Part shown: positions 6,083 through 13,951 of the stretch, one piece after another | How the letters are laid out: every line of letters begins with the position of its first letter | Numbering within the stretch: position 1 is the stretch's first letter | NCBI GenBank assembly: GCA_017646785.1 | Contig: JAGCLX010000080.1 | Span: 1 to 20,630 of the forward strand | Length of the DNA: 20,630 bases | Direction: 5' to 3' | Source: Alistipes sp. | GTDB taxonomy: Bacteria > Bacteroidota > Bacteroidia > Bacteroidales > Rikenellaceae | Program-made: the position numbers and the translations under genes | The notes under the pieces: generated by a model | The model's input: the letters and a program-made list of their open reading frames with translations, nothing else | Told to the model about the DNA's origin: nothing | The model's database searches: none

Positions 6083-7270
6083 CTACTCCTTAACAACCTT
6101 TGAAAGCTCAATGTCGAAGTCTGACAACACGTTCATATAGTTGATGAACGCCTCGTATGCCGAGCCATAAGGGTTGAAGTAGGAGTGTACGTCACCATCT
6201 GAGAACCACTTAGTAGCCATGTAGTAGAAGTGGTCAGAGTTCTGCATGAAGTGCCATACATACTCAAAGTCCTTATTCTTAGCCTTCTTAACCTTGGGAG
6301 CCAAAGCGTACAACTTTGCGAATGCCTCATTCTGGAGGTCGTTACCGAGCCATGCTGTAACATCGCGCTCCTCATCTGCCCAAGACATAGCGTGAGGGCT
6401 ATGCAACACAGCTACGGGCTGCAACTTCTTAGAGGCCTCACTAACGGTAGCAAACTCAAGCTCACCAGTAGCCAACATCGCCTTAGGCAACGCCTTAACG
6501 AAGTCGAAGATACCGGTAGATGCCTTCTGGTGCTCACCGAAGGTCTCATAGTCCATAAAGAGGTTGACTACGTCACCAGTCTCTGCAGCTACCCAGCCAG
6601 CGAACTTATCTGCTGTGAGAGGCCACTCCGACCAACCCTCATTGCAGAAGCGGAAGGCGATATCGTCAGCGAGCTTATAGTTACGCAACAAAAGACGGAG
6701 CTTGTTGTCGTTGGCATCGGTATATACAAAGTTGGGCGACTTCCAACCAAGAATGTGCTTAGCACCCTCAGCCAACATTGTCTTGAAGCCCATATCCTCA
6801 ACCATCTTAGCGATGTCGTCAGAGTAGATAAGCTCTGTGTTGCGGAACGCTGTGGGCTTAACACCAAACTCCTCCTTAAGCATCTTAGTGTGGAGCTTAA
6901 CCTCATTCTTGAACTCCTCAGCCGAAGCCAATGATGAGAGCGAGTGTGAGTAGGTCTCACCAAGGAACTCTACACAACCTGTGTCAGCCAACTTCTTGAA
7001 CGACTCCAACACCTCTGGGGCATAGGCCTTGAACTGCTCAACAGCCGAGCCAGTGATCGAGAACGACACCTTGAAAGCGCCCTTATTCTCCTGGATAAGG
7101 TTCAACAACAGTGCGTTCATAGGCAAGTAACACTCACGAGCAATCCTCTGCATGATAGCACGGTTAGTGAAATCATCAAGGTAGTTGTGGTCATTGCCCA
7201 TCTGGAAGAAACGATAGGTCTTCAAACGCCAGGGCTGGTGCACCTGAAAATATAAACAAACAGTCTTCAT
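6083..7270 (-). CDS. Glycoside hydrolase family 57 alpha-amylase/glucanotransferase-like
   Basis: The product has 395 residues and no signal peptide, so it is cytoplasmic. GH57 signatures are visible: the HQP triad at 11-13 near the N-terminus, GET in EFLGETYSHS (101-110), TEL with Glu146 (candidate nucleophile), and MDYETFGEH (239-247) with Asp240 (candidate acid/base). It is the third gene of a minus-strand operon, 15 bases after the glycosyltransferase and following the debranching enzyme, an arrangement known for glycogen or alpha-glucan metabolism in Bacteroidales. It most likely acts on alpha-1,4-glucan (hydrolysis, transfer or branching); which of these cannot be told from sequence. 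The operon ends at the terminator at 6027-6067. Confidence 0.92.
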   Translation of the reverse strand: MKTVCLYFQVHQPWRLKTYRFFQMGNDHNYLDDFTNRAIMQRIARECYLPMNALLLNLIQENKGAFKVSFSITGSAVEQFKAYAPEVLESFKKLADTGCVEFLGETYSHSLSSLASAEEFKNEVKLHTKMLKEEFGVKPTAFRNTELIYSDDIAKMVEDMGFKTMLAEGAKHILGWKSPNFVYTDANDNKLRLLLRNYKLADDIAFRFCNEGWSEWPLTADKFAGWVAAETGDVVNLFMDYETFGEHQKASTGIFDFVKALPKAMLATGELEFATVSEASKKLQPVAVLHSPHAMSWADEERDVTAWLGNDLQNEAFAKLYALAPKVKKAKNKDFEYVWHFMQNSDHFYYMATKWFSDGDVHSYFNPYGSAYEAFINYMNVLSDFDIELSKVVKE

Positions 7271-7285
7271 ATATATACTCGTTTT

Positions 7286-8605
7286 TTATTTATTACACTT
7301 GTCGATAGCCTGCTGATAGACATCCTTAATCTTCGTAGCAGCGTTGAACCACTTGAGGTTGTTAACCTCCTCCATACCCTTCTCCGAGAACATCTTAGCA
7401 AGAGCAGGATAGGTGATAAGACCATAGATAGAGTCTGCCATGGCATCTACATCCCAGTAGTTAACCTTAACAGCATAGTCCAAAACCTCAGCCACACCAC
7501 TCTGGTGAGAGATGATGGTAGGCACATTAGAACGCATAGCCTCCAATGGTGAGATACCAAATGGCTCCGATACCGAAGGCATGATATATACATCCGAAAG
7601 CTGGAACATCTTCTGAACATCGTCACCCTTCAAGAAGCCTGTGAAGTGGAAGCGGTCAGAGATGCCAAGCTGTGCGACACGGCGAATACAGTGGTTCATC
7701 ATATCACCCGAGCCTGCCATCACGAAGCGTACATTAGGAACACGCTTCAAGACCTTTGCTGCCGCCTCAATAAAGTAGTCGGGACCCTTCTGGAAGGTGA
7801 TACGGCCAAGGAAGGTGACGATTTTATCATCCACACCACGCACAGGAAGTGGATTGTCGTTCTCGGCAAACTGCACCGCATTGTGCACTGCCACAACCTT
7901 CTCTGGCTCGATGTTATACTTATTAATAACGATGTTACGTGTAAGGTTTGATACAGCGATGACCATATCTGCAGCAGCCATACCCGAGCGCTCGATCTCA
8001 TACACACGAGTATCGATGTTATCGCTCGACGAACGGTCGAACGACGTTGCGTGCATGTGAACAACAAGAGGCTTACCCGACACCTGCTTAGCAGCAACAC
8101 CTGCAAAATATGTCAACCAGTCGTGTGCGTGGATAACATCAAACTGACCCTCCAACTGGCGTGCAACCTCCGCTGCAACAACAGCATAGCGAGCAACCTC
8201 CTCCATGATGTTTGCACCATACTTACCCGAGAAGGTGTAACGCTGTGTCCAGCTATCACCCTTACGCTCCCAGAACTTCTTACCTGTGCGCTCATAGCCC
8301 TCTCGATATGTTGCCCACTCCTCAGGCGAGATGTAAGGCACCATATTTGAGTCGATATGGATGAAGGAGATTTTACTCATTATGTCTTCTGAACCTTCGA
8401 CACTTGCGTCGCAATAGCGCGCCTCGATATCGCTGGCATTGACAACCTTCACAAAGCTTTGATCCTCATCGCCCGACGCCTTAGGCATCACGAAGATAAC
8501 CTCTACATCGTTGCGAGCCAGACCCTGGGTCATACCATAGCAGGCTGTACCCAAGCCACCAGCGATATGGGGAGGAAACTCCCAACCGAACATTAAGACT
8601 CTCAT
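7286..8605 (-). CDS. Glycogen synthase-like GT-B glycosyltransferase
   Basis: This is a 439-residue cytosolic GT-B enzyme. The N-terminus MRVLMFGWEFPPHIAGGLGT carries the GGLGT sugar-nucleotide loop (16-20). HAHDW (159-163) closes the first Rossmann domain. The C-terminal domain has GRITFQKGPDYFIEA (267-281) and the EX7E motif with Glu347 and Glu355 in EPFGISPLEAM. Its position between the debranching enzyme and the GH57 enzyme points to elongation of an alpha-1,4-glucan from a nucleotide-glucose donor. The donor (ADP- or UDP-glucose) is not decided by sequence. The family (GT4/GT5 type) is clear, but the exact CAZy family would need a search. The gap to the upstream gene is 22 bases. Confidence 0.92.
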   Translation of the reverse strand: MRVLMFGWEFPPHIAGGLGTACYGMTQGLARNDVEVIFVMPKASGDEDQSFVKVVNASDIEARYCDASVEGSEDIMSKISFIHIDSNMVPYISPEEWATYREGYERTGKKFWERKGDSWTQRYTFSGKYGANIMEEVARYAVVAAEVARQLEGQFDVIHAHDWLTYFAGVAAKQVSGKPLVVHMHATSFDRSSSDNIDTRVYEIERSGMAAADMVIAVSNLTRNIVINKYNIEPEKVVAVHNAVQFAENDNPLPVRGVDDKIVTFLGRITFQKGPDYFIEAAAKVLKRVPNVRFVMAGSGDMMNHCIRRVAQLGISDRFHFTGFLKGDDVQKMFQLSDVYIMPSVSEPFGISPLEAMRSNVPTIISHQSGVAEVLDYAVKVNYWDVDAMADSIYGLITYPALAKMFSEKGMEEVNNLKWFNAATKIKDVYQQAIDKCNK

Positions 8606-8627
8606 ACTCTATATATTTTTTACGTTT

Positions 8628-10655
8628 TTACTTCTTCACACTCTTGCGCACACACTTACGCTTAGGCTTCTCCTCAGCCGCTGCCTCAGCCTTTGGTGCT
8701 GCCTTCTTAGCTGCTGCCTTACGCTTCTTGGGAGCATACTTATTTATAAGCTCATTGATAAAGAGCAAGCCCGCAACAGATGTGGCATGCGACACCGAAC
8801 CACGTGGTCCATGTGGAGGATCACCCTCAAAGCGCTCCGAGATAGAACCAACGCACTTGGTCTGGAGTTCCGAGTCGAACGCATCAAGCAGCTTACGAGC
8901 ATCGTCAACAAAGCGCTCACCACCAATGTTAAAGCATGCCTGAACATATAGCATAAGTGGCCATATCCATGCTGAGCCATTGCGTGATGCGAGATCCTGC
9001 GAACGCTGATCCTCGTTGTAATTCGACTTATATAGCACATTACGTGGTGACAACGTACGCAAGCCACGAGGTGTGAGCAAGTGCTCGTTTACGGTCTGCA
9101 GTACGCGCACACACTTCTCTTCATCGAGCATTGTGTAATCAAGACCTGCAGCAACAACCATATTGGGGCGAATGAACTTGTTTATCTCGTCAGCATTTAC
9201 ATAGTCTGCCAAATATCCCTCCTCCAACCAGAAGCGGTTGATAAACGAGTTCTTGATGCGCTCAGGCAACTCCTTCCACTCTGCCACGAATGCCTTGTCA
9301 CCCTGTTTCTTTGCCACAGCCAAGGTATACTCCACAGCGTTATACCACAATGCCTGAAGCTCTACGGGGTAGCCACGACGAGGTGTGAGGGGCTGACCAT
9401 CAACAATAGTACCCATCCATGTGAGAGGACGCTCCGCCGAAGCCCAAACAAGGCCGTTATCATGCATCACAACCTCCTGGGCAAAGCCTCTGCGGTATGC
9501 CTTAAGGATACCCTTCATAGCCTCGCCATACTTAGCCCACAACTCCTTCTGTGAGATATGCTTCTCGAGCTGCTGCAATGTAAAGTAGAACCAAAGGGGT
9601 GCATCTGCTGTAACATTGAGCGCACGACCCTCGAACATACCACTTGCCTGCATATCACGAATAGACGTATCAAGGACATCCATACAATCCTCCTTGTGTC
9701 CCTGCGCAAGAGTAAGGCCAGGCAATGCCATGAACGTATCCTCCATAAAGGGGCCAAACCATGGGTAACCCGCGATAACCTCTGCACGATTACCAGGACG
9801 GCGGATAACAAACTGACGTGCCGAGTGCTCAAGGCAACTCAAGAAGTCGATTTTATGTGTGCGGCGTGCCAACGATCCCTCGTACACTGCGGTGATGGTC
9901 TCGGGAGATGCCATCATGTCGGTTGCAGCAGAGAATATGATGCTTTCACCCTTCTTGATATCGAATTCGAAGTAACCAGGTGTAAGCAGATCCTCATGGC
10001 CCTCGTAGCCACGTGCCAACTCCTTATGATACTCGAAGTTGTAGTACCAGTCGGGAGCAGCAATGAACTCAGCTCCCTCCTTATTAATCTGCATATTCAA
10101 CCATGGGAAGCCCTCATACAAGCGACACTTAACGCCATAGGGGATGGGGTATGCACGACCATCAGCATCCATATTCGCCTTTGAAAGCGCATGCTTATCG
10201 CGGAATGCCAAGAGTGGGCGTAGGCGCAACTTAGTGTCAGAGTGTGCATCGACGAGCGTATAGCGGATCATAAGCTGTGTGCGCTTGTGAATCCACAACA
10301 ACTCCTTCTTCAAAATCACACCACCCACACGATAGGTGATTGTGGGCGTAGGCGTGTACTCGAAGTCGGTAATATACTTGTGACCACGAGGCTCGTATAC
10401 GCCATTGAAGCGGTGTAGAGCGAGATTAAACGACTGGTCGTGCTGAACGACGGTCTCATCGAGCGACGACAACAATACATAAGTGCGGTCACTCTCGTCT
10501 ATGGGAGCAACCATCAAGCCGTGGTACTTACGTGTGTTGCAACCTACTATGGTGGTACTCATGTAACCACCAAGGCGATCCGTAGCAAGCACCTCTCTAT
10601 CGAGTGCATACTCCAGATTACCCAACTCACGCTTGTCGAATTTCAATCCTGACAT
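8628..10655 (-). CDS. Glycogen debranching enzyme (amylo-alpha-1,6-glucosidase, GH133)
   Basis: The product has 675 residues. Residues 1-about 250 fit the N-terminal GDE domain (YALDREVLATDRLGGYMST, TRKYHGLMVAP). Residues about 270-637 form the alpha/alpha-barrel: AGYPWFGPFMEDTFMALPG (295-313) with Asp306 as candidate acid, LTWMGTIVDGQPLTPRRGYP (411-430), and SERFEGDPPHGPRG (606-619) with Glu610 as candidate base. It removes alpha-1,6-linked glucose at glycogen branch points in the cytoplasm. Residues 640-675 are a Lys/Ala-rich, very basic tail beyond the barrel. At 304-306 the residues are MED where the family commonly has GRD. It is the first gene of the glucan operon, with a -7 box about 60 bases upstream. 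Confidence 0.93.
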   Translation of the reverse strand: MSGLKFDKRELGNLEYALDREVLATDRLGGYMSTTIVGCNTRKYHGLMVAPIDESDRTYVLLSSLDETVVQHDQSFNLALHRFNGVYEPRGHKYITDFEYTPTPTITYRVGGVILKKELLWIHKRTQLMIRYTLVDAHSDTKLRLRPLLAFRDKHALSKANMDADGRAYPIPYGVKCRLYEGFPWLNMQINKEGAEFIAAPDWYYNFEYHKELARGYEGHEDLLTPGYFEFDIKKGESIIFSAATDMMASPETITAVYEGSLARRTHKIDFLSCLEHSARQFVIRRPGNRAEVIAGYPWFGPFMEDTFMALPGLTLAQGHKEDCMDVLDTSIRDMQASGMFEGRALNVTADAPLWFYFTLQQLEKHISQKELWAKYGEAMKGILKAYRRGFAQEVVMHDNGLVWASAERPLTWMGTIVDGQPLTPRRGYPVELQALWYNAVEYTLAVAKKQGDKAFVAEWKELPERIKNSFINRFWLEEGYLADYVNADEINKFIRPNMVVAAGLDYTMLDEEKCVRVLQTVNEHLLTPRGLRTLSPRNVLYKSNYNEDQRSQDLASRNGSAWIWPLMLYVQACFNIGGERFVDDARKLLDAFDSELQTKCVGSISERFEGDPPHGPRGSVSHATSVAGLLFINELINKYAPKKRKAAAKKAAPKAEAAAEEKPKRKCVRKSVKK

Positions 10656-10716
10656 AGTATGTATATATTTTGTTAGTTTATATTTGCATGCACGAAAGCC
10701 ACAACGCGCTCATTAC

Positions 10717-10724
10717 CAAAGATA
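10717..10724 (-). promoter_or_regulatory. -7 box for the glucan operon
   Basis: On the minus strand 10724-10717 reads TATCTTTG, a full match to TAnnTTTG, 61 bases before the debranching enzyme ATG at 10655. No clear TTTG -33 element is found at 20 bases upstream. It lies in the 137-base gap after hemW, the expected place for the operon promoter. Confidence 0.5.
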
Positions 10725-10792
10725 TAAACAAGCAACGCGAGGCTATATGACGAATATATGCAATTTTGCACTATAAAATTAGGTATTTATTT

Positions 10793-11923
10793 TCAAAACA
10801 CCAAAATTTTTATGCAAAAAAAAGCCTCAATAACAGCATCCGAGACCAAAAAATGTTCTGGAAAAATAGCGATGCGCTGTCCCTTGCACTCGACAACACC
10901 GCTCTCAATCCACATCCTCGCAGCACGCTTGATGCGCTCGGCATGCTCAACGCCAAAGCGTCGTGAAATGTAACCGAGGTCGATGCCCTCAATCCTACGC
11001 AGAGATGTCATGACATACTCATTTAGGTGGTCCAGCGTAGTTAACTCCTCACTCTCGTAGCGCACGACACCCTCGGCATACTCCTTAACCGATGAGGTGC
11101 ACCACGTACGATTATCCCCCGCGAAAGAGTGGGCACCAGGCCCTATACCGAGATACTCCACACCCTGCCAGTATGCCGAATTGTGGCGTGCACGACAGCC
11201 AGGTTTTGCATAATTCGACACTTCATAGTGTTCATACCCCGCCTCCGTAAGCGCCTTATGCACAACCATATATTCTCGTTCAGACTCCTCGTCTGTGATT
11301 GGCGTATACTCACCGCGCTCCGTCATTAGACCGAGCTTCGTGCGCTCCTCTATCGTTAGGTGGTATGCCGAGATATGACCTACATCGAGCTTTATAGCCT
11401 CCTCAAGAGTATGACGCAACGACTCACCGCCATAGCCCGCGACGCCGAAAATAACATCTATCGAGATGTTCTCTATGCCATGGCGCTTAAGCCTACGCAC
11501 CGCCTCCACAGCCTCACCCGCCGTATGTCGCCTATTCATCAACCGCAGAGCGCTATCATCGAAGGATTGGATGCCGAGGCTCACGCGGTTGACGCTCGTC
11601 TTGGCAAGCTCTTTGACATACTCTTCGGTGAGGTCATCGGGGTTAGCCTCGATGGTAATCTCCTCAACCGCCGAACAGTCAAACAACTCTCGTGCGCGCA
11701 ATATAAATCGTTCTATCTCTGCGGGTTGTAAAAGCGATGGCGTACCACCACCAAAGTATATCGAGCTTAGCTTACGCTCACGCGTGTAATTGGAGCGCTC
11801 CTCCAACTCGCGGTGCATACCCTCCACCACAGCGGGGATAAGCGAGAGTGCACCCACCTTGTAGAAGTCGCAGTAGGAGCATATACGCTTGCAGAATGGG
11901 ATATGGAAATATAGTGTTGCCAT
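10793..11923 (-). CDS. hemW: Radical SAM heme chaperone HemW (CPDH-like)
   Basis: The product has 376 residues. The [4Fe-4S]/SAM motif is CKRICSYCDF with C11, C15 and C18. The Phe after Asp and the lack of a fourth Cys distinguish HemW from true oxygen-independent coproporphyrinogen oxidase (HemN, CxxxCxxCxC). Further motifs are FGGGTPS (57-63), EANPDD (92-97) and RVSLGIQSFDD (113-123). The HemW C-terminal domain follows (LNEYVMTSLRRIEGIDL). It binds heme and is thought to deliver it to respiratory proteins. It is divergent from sdaA. A -7 box at 11940-11933 lies only 9 bases before the ATG, so the mRNA would have almost no leader. Confidence 0.93.
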   Translation of the reverse strand: MATLYFHIPFCKRICSYCDFYKVGALSLIPAVVEGMHRELEERSNYTRERKLSSIYFGGGTPSLLQPAEIERFILRARELFDCSAVEEITIEANPDDLTEEYVKELAKTSVNRVSLGIQSFDDSALRLMNRRHTAGEAVEAVRRLKRHGIENISIDVIFGVAGYGGESLRHTLEEAIKLDVGHISAYHLTIEERTKLGLMTERGEYTPITDEESEREYMVVHKALTEAGYEHYEVSNYAKPGCRARHNSAYWQGVEYLGIGPGAHSFAGDNRTWCTSSVKEYAEGVVRYESEELTTLDHLNEYVMTSLRRIEGIDLGYISRRFGVEHAERIKRAARMWIESGVVECKGQRIAIFPEHFLVSDAVIEAFFCIKILVF

Positions 11924-11932
11924 ATTAGTTTA

Positions 11933-11940
11933 CAAAGTTA
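11933..11940 (-). promoter_or_regulatory. -7 box for hemW, near-leaderless
   Basis: On the minus strand 11940-11933 reads TAACTTTG, matching TAnnTTTG. It ends 9 bases before the ATG at 11923, so transcription would begin about 5 bases upstream of the start codon. A weak TCTG lies 18 bases before the box. Confidence 0.5.
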
Positions 11941-11983
11941 TAAAAAAAATCGTACTGACAGAGATATGAGTCGCAAAAATGGC

Positions 11984-11991
11984 TATCTTTG
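11984..11991 (+). promoter_or_regulatory. -7 box for sdaA
   Basis: TATCTTTG at 11984-11991 matches the Bacteroidetes -7 consensus and ends 28 bases before the sdaA ATG at 12020. The -33 region lacks a TTTG at normal spacing. It is divergent to, and 44 bases from, the hemW box. Confidence 0.55.
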
Positions 11992-12019
11992 TACCGTAGC
12001 AACAAAAAAATGATGCTTT

Positions 12020-13219
12020 ATGAAATCTATTAAAGAGTTATATCGCATAGGCACAGGTCCTTCAAGCAGTCATACAATGGCGCCACGACGTGCCGCAGAG
12101 ATGTTCCAGCACCGAAACCCAGAGTGCAGAATGTTTCGTGTAACGCTATATGGTAGCCTTGCTGCAACAGGCAAGGGTCACCTTACAGACCAAGCTATAT
12201 TCGACACCCTACGTCCACACGGCGAGGTGGAGCTTATTTGGGAGCCATCCGTGTTCCTGCCATTCCACCCCAACGGAATGCGCTTCGAGGCTCTTGATGC
12301 AAACAACAACGTAACCGACGACTGGACTGTATTCAGCGTGGGTGGCGGCGCACTGGCCGAGGAGAACAGCACCCCCATAGAGAGTGCCGACATATACCCT
12401 CTCACAAAACTCACAGACATCCTACACTGGTGTCGCGACAATGGCCGCACCTTCTGGGAGTATGTCGAGATACACGAGGGTCCCGACCTCTGGATATTCC
12501 TATCTAAGGTGTGGCGCGTGATGCGTGAGGCTGTGGAGCGAGGCATCGAGACAGATGGCGTGATACCTGGCCCACTAAATCTTGCTCGCCGCGCAATGCG
12601 CTACAACGTGCGTGCATCAGGATATAGCCAGAGTCTTAAGTCACGCGGACTCATCTTCTCGTACGCACTGGCCGTGAGCGAGGAGAACGCCTCGGGAGGT
12701 CGTATCGTCACAGCACCAACATGTGGTTCATCAGGCGTACTACCCGCCGTGCTGTACCACCTATGGAAGACACGCGAGTTCTCCGAGCAGCGCATATGCC
12801 GCGCCTTAGCAACCGCAGGCCTTATAGGTAACATCGTGAAGGAGAACGCATCAATATCTGGCGCGGAGGTAGGATGCCAGGGCGAGGTAGGCGTAGCGTG
12901 TGCCATGGCCGCAGCGGCAGCAAACCAGCTTTTTGGAGGCTCACCCGCACAGATTGAGTATGCCGCAGAGATGGGCTTGGAGCACCACCTCGGCATGACA
13001 TGCGACCCCATCTGTGGTCTTGTGCAGATACCCTGCATCGAGCGTAACGCCTACGCTGCAGCACGCGCCTTGGATGCCAACCTATACTCTATGTACACCG
13101 ACGGCCACCACCGCGTGTCGTTCGACCGCGTGGTGGAGGTGATGAAGCAGACAGGTCACGACCTACCATCAATCTACAAGGAGACTGGCGAGGGTGGCTT
13201 GGCAAAGGACTTTTTTTAA
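12020..13219 (+). CDS. sdaA: L-serine ammonia-lyase (serine dehydratase), iron-sulfur type
   Basis: The enzyme deaminates L-serine to pyruvate and ammonia using a [4Fe-4S] cluster. This is a single-chain 399-residue form with the beta domain (1-about 150, including GPSSSHTMAP at 13-22) fused to the alpha domain. The alpha domain shows TAPTCGSSG (231-239), EVGCQGEVG (283-291) and CDPICGLVQIPC (328-339). C286, C328 and C339 have the CX41CX10C spacing of cluster ligands known for this family. The protein ends in KDFF and has no C-terminal Cys, unlike the L. pneumophila enzyme, whose terminal Cys reaches the cluster. It is flanked by its own -7 box upstream and a hairpin downstream, so it is probably monocistronic. 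Confidence 0.95.
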   Translation: MKSIKELYRIGTGPSSSHTMAPRRAAEMFQHRNPECRMFRVTLYGSLAATGKGHLTDQAIFDTLRPHGEVELIWEPSVFLPFHPNGMRFEALDANNNVTDDWTVFSVGGGALAEENSTPIESADIYPLTKLTDILHWCRDNGRTFWEYVEIHEGPDLWIFLSKVWRVMREAVERGIETDGVIPGPLNLARRAMRYNVRASGYSQSLKSRGLIFSYALAVSEENASGGRIVTAPTCGSSGVLPAVLYHLWKTREFSEQRICRALATAGLIGNIVKENASISGAEVGCQGEVGVACAMAAAAANQLFGGSPAQIEYAAEMGLEHHLGMTCDPICGLVQIPCIERNAYAAARALDANLYSMYTDGHHRVSFDRVVEVMKQTGHDLPSIYKETGEGGLAKDFF

Positions 13220-13244
13220 TAGGGAAGTTAAGGAAATTAAAGAG

Positions 13245-13278
13245 TTTAGGGAGTTTAGTGTACGCTAAGCTCCCTAAA
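13245..13278. terminator. Convergent hairpin after sdaA
   Basis: TTTAGGGAGTTTAG (13245-13258) pairs with CTAAGCTCCCTAAA (13265-13278), a 14-bp stem with one G-T pair and a 6-base loop. T-richness is modest on both sides. It sits in the 72-base gap between the converging sdaA and the membrane-protein gene, so a bidirectional terminator is likely. An overlapping inverted repeat competes with it (13251-13260 with 13290-13299). Confidence 0.65.
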
Positions 13279-13291
13279 TTCCTTATACTCA

Positions 13292-13579
13292 CTAAACTCG
13301 TTTAATAATACTCTCCCACAGTGCCACCACCTTGCTGTAGGCAGTATCTAATGCTGCACTCACCTTATACACAACATCGAGGCAGCTGCGAAGGCGCTCG
13401 AGCGAGGCGCTGAGGCTACATCTATATATAATGGTAGCCACCACACACCACGCCACACAGACAACCAGAAGTGCCCAATGCAACGGCATGGCCACCTCCC
13501 ACAGCCACACCACAAGAGCTGCGCTGAGGAGCAGAGCTCCAAGCAGCGCAGCGAGCATAAAGATGATATAGATCATCAT
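13292..13579 (-). CDS. Small two-helix membrane protein
   Basis: The product has 95 residues: a first hydrophobic helix (about 2-27, MIYIIFMLAALLGALLL), a second (about 34-51, HWALLVVCVAWCVVATII), then an amphipathic, partly basic tail of about 45 residues. It is encoded just after the YtxH-like gene (22 bases), a pairing that suggests joint action at the inner membrane. I do not recognise the family with certainty; small putative holin-like proteins are often placed next to YtxH genes in Bacteroidetes, but no toxicity or export role can be read from sequence. Start ATG at 13579; a second ATG follows directly. Confidence 0.7.
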   Translation of the reverse strand: MMIYIIFMLAALLGALLLSAALVVWLWEVAMPLHWALLVVCVAWCVVATIIYRCSLSASLERLRSCLDVVYKVSAALDTAYSKVVALWESIIKRV

Positions 13580-13601
13580 AACGCCATAGGGATATGCTCA
13601 C

Positions 13602-13802
13602 CTACTCACGCATCTCTGCGCCACTACCCGAAGGTTTGCACTTGCAGAGATCTTCCTGGATGCGACGTGTGGTGTCGTCGATAGCATCCTGAATGCGATG
13701 TCTCAACTCCTTTCCCGACTGTGGGGTGAAGAGCATTGCCACAGCGGCGCCAACCAAAGCGCCACCGAGGGCTGAAAAGATACAAATTGAAGTGTTTTTC
13801 AT
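13602..13802 (-). CDS. YtxH-like small membrane protein
   Basis: The product has 66 residues. One N-terminal glycine-rich membrane helix (GALVGAAVAMLFTP, about residues 14-27) is followed by SGKELRHRI and a charged amphipathic helix. This is the signature of the YtxH domain (stress-associated, general stress protein family in Bacillus); the precise role is unknown. It leads the two-gene minus-strand unit with the membrane protein ending at 13292. The spacing of 22 bases supports co-transcription. The upstream TAAATTTT near 13819-13812 differs from the -7 consensus only at the last base. Confidence 0.8.
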   Translation of the reverse strand: MKNTSICIFSALGGALVGAAVAMLFTPQSGKELRHRIQDAIDDTTRRIQEDLCKCKPSGSGAEMRE

Positions 13803-13939
13803 AGTCGTAAAATTTAAACGTTCTACACCTCGACAATGTGCAAACCACAGACCAACAACCCCTCCTGCCCCAATAATTTTTTAATATATTTTTAACATCT
13901 TTTTAATCGCCACGCCACCCTCCGTTACGGCAATTTTCG

Positions 13940-13947
13940 TATCTTTG
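13940..13947 (+). promoter_or_regulatory. -7 box directly before a GTG start codon
   Basis: TATCTTTG at 13940-13947 matches TAnnTTTG. Only four C separate it from the GTG at 13952. With a start site about 5 bases after the box, the transcript would begin at or next to the GTG. No TTTG -33 element is visible. Confidence 0.6.
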
Positions 13948-13951
13948 CCCC

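Noticed and set aside
6230..6934. Long plus-strand frame of 234 residues opposite the GH57 gene
   Set aside because: The minus-strand GH57 protein shows catalytic motifs throughout this span; the plus-strand frame has no recognisable features and is a codon-bias shadow. The same holds for the frame at 9558-10184 opposite the debranching enzyme.
10758..10973. Small plus-strand frames over the hemW 3' end
   Set aside because: Most of their length is antisense to the conserved HemW C-terminal domain.
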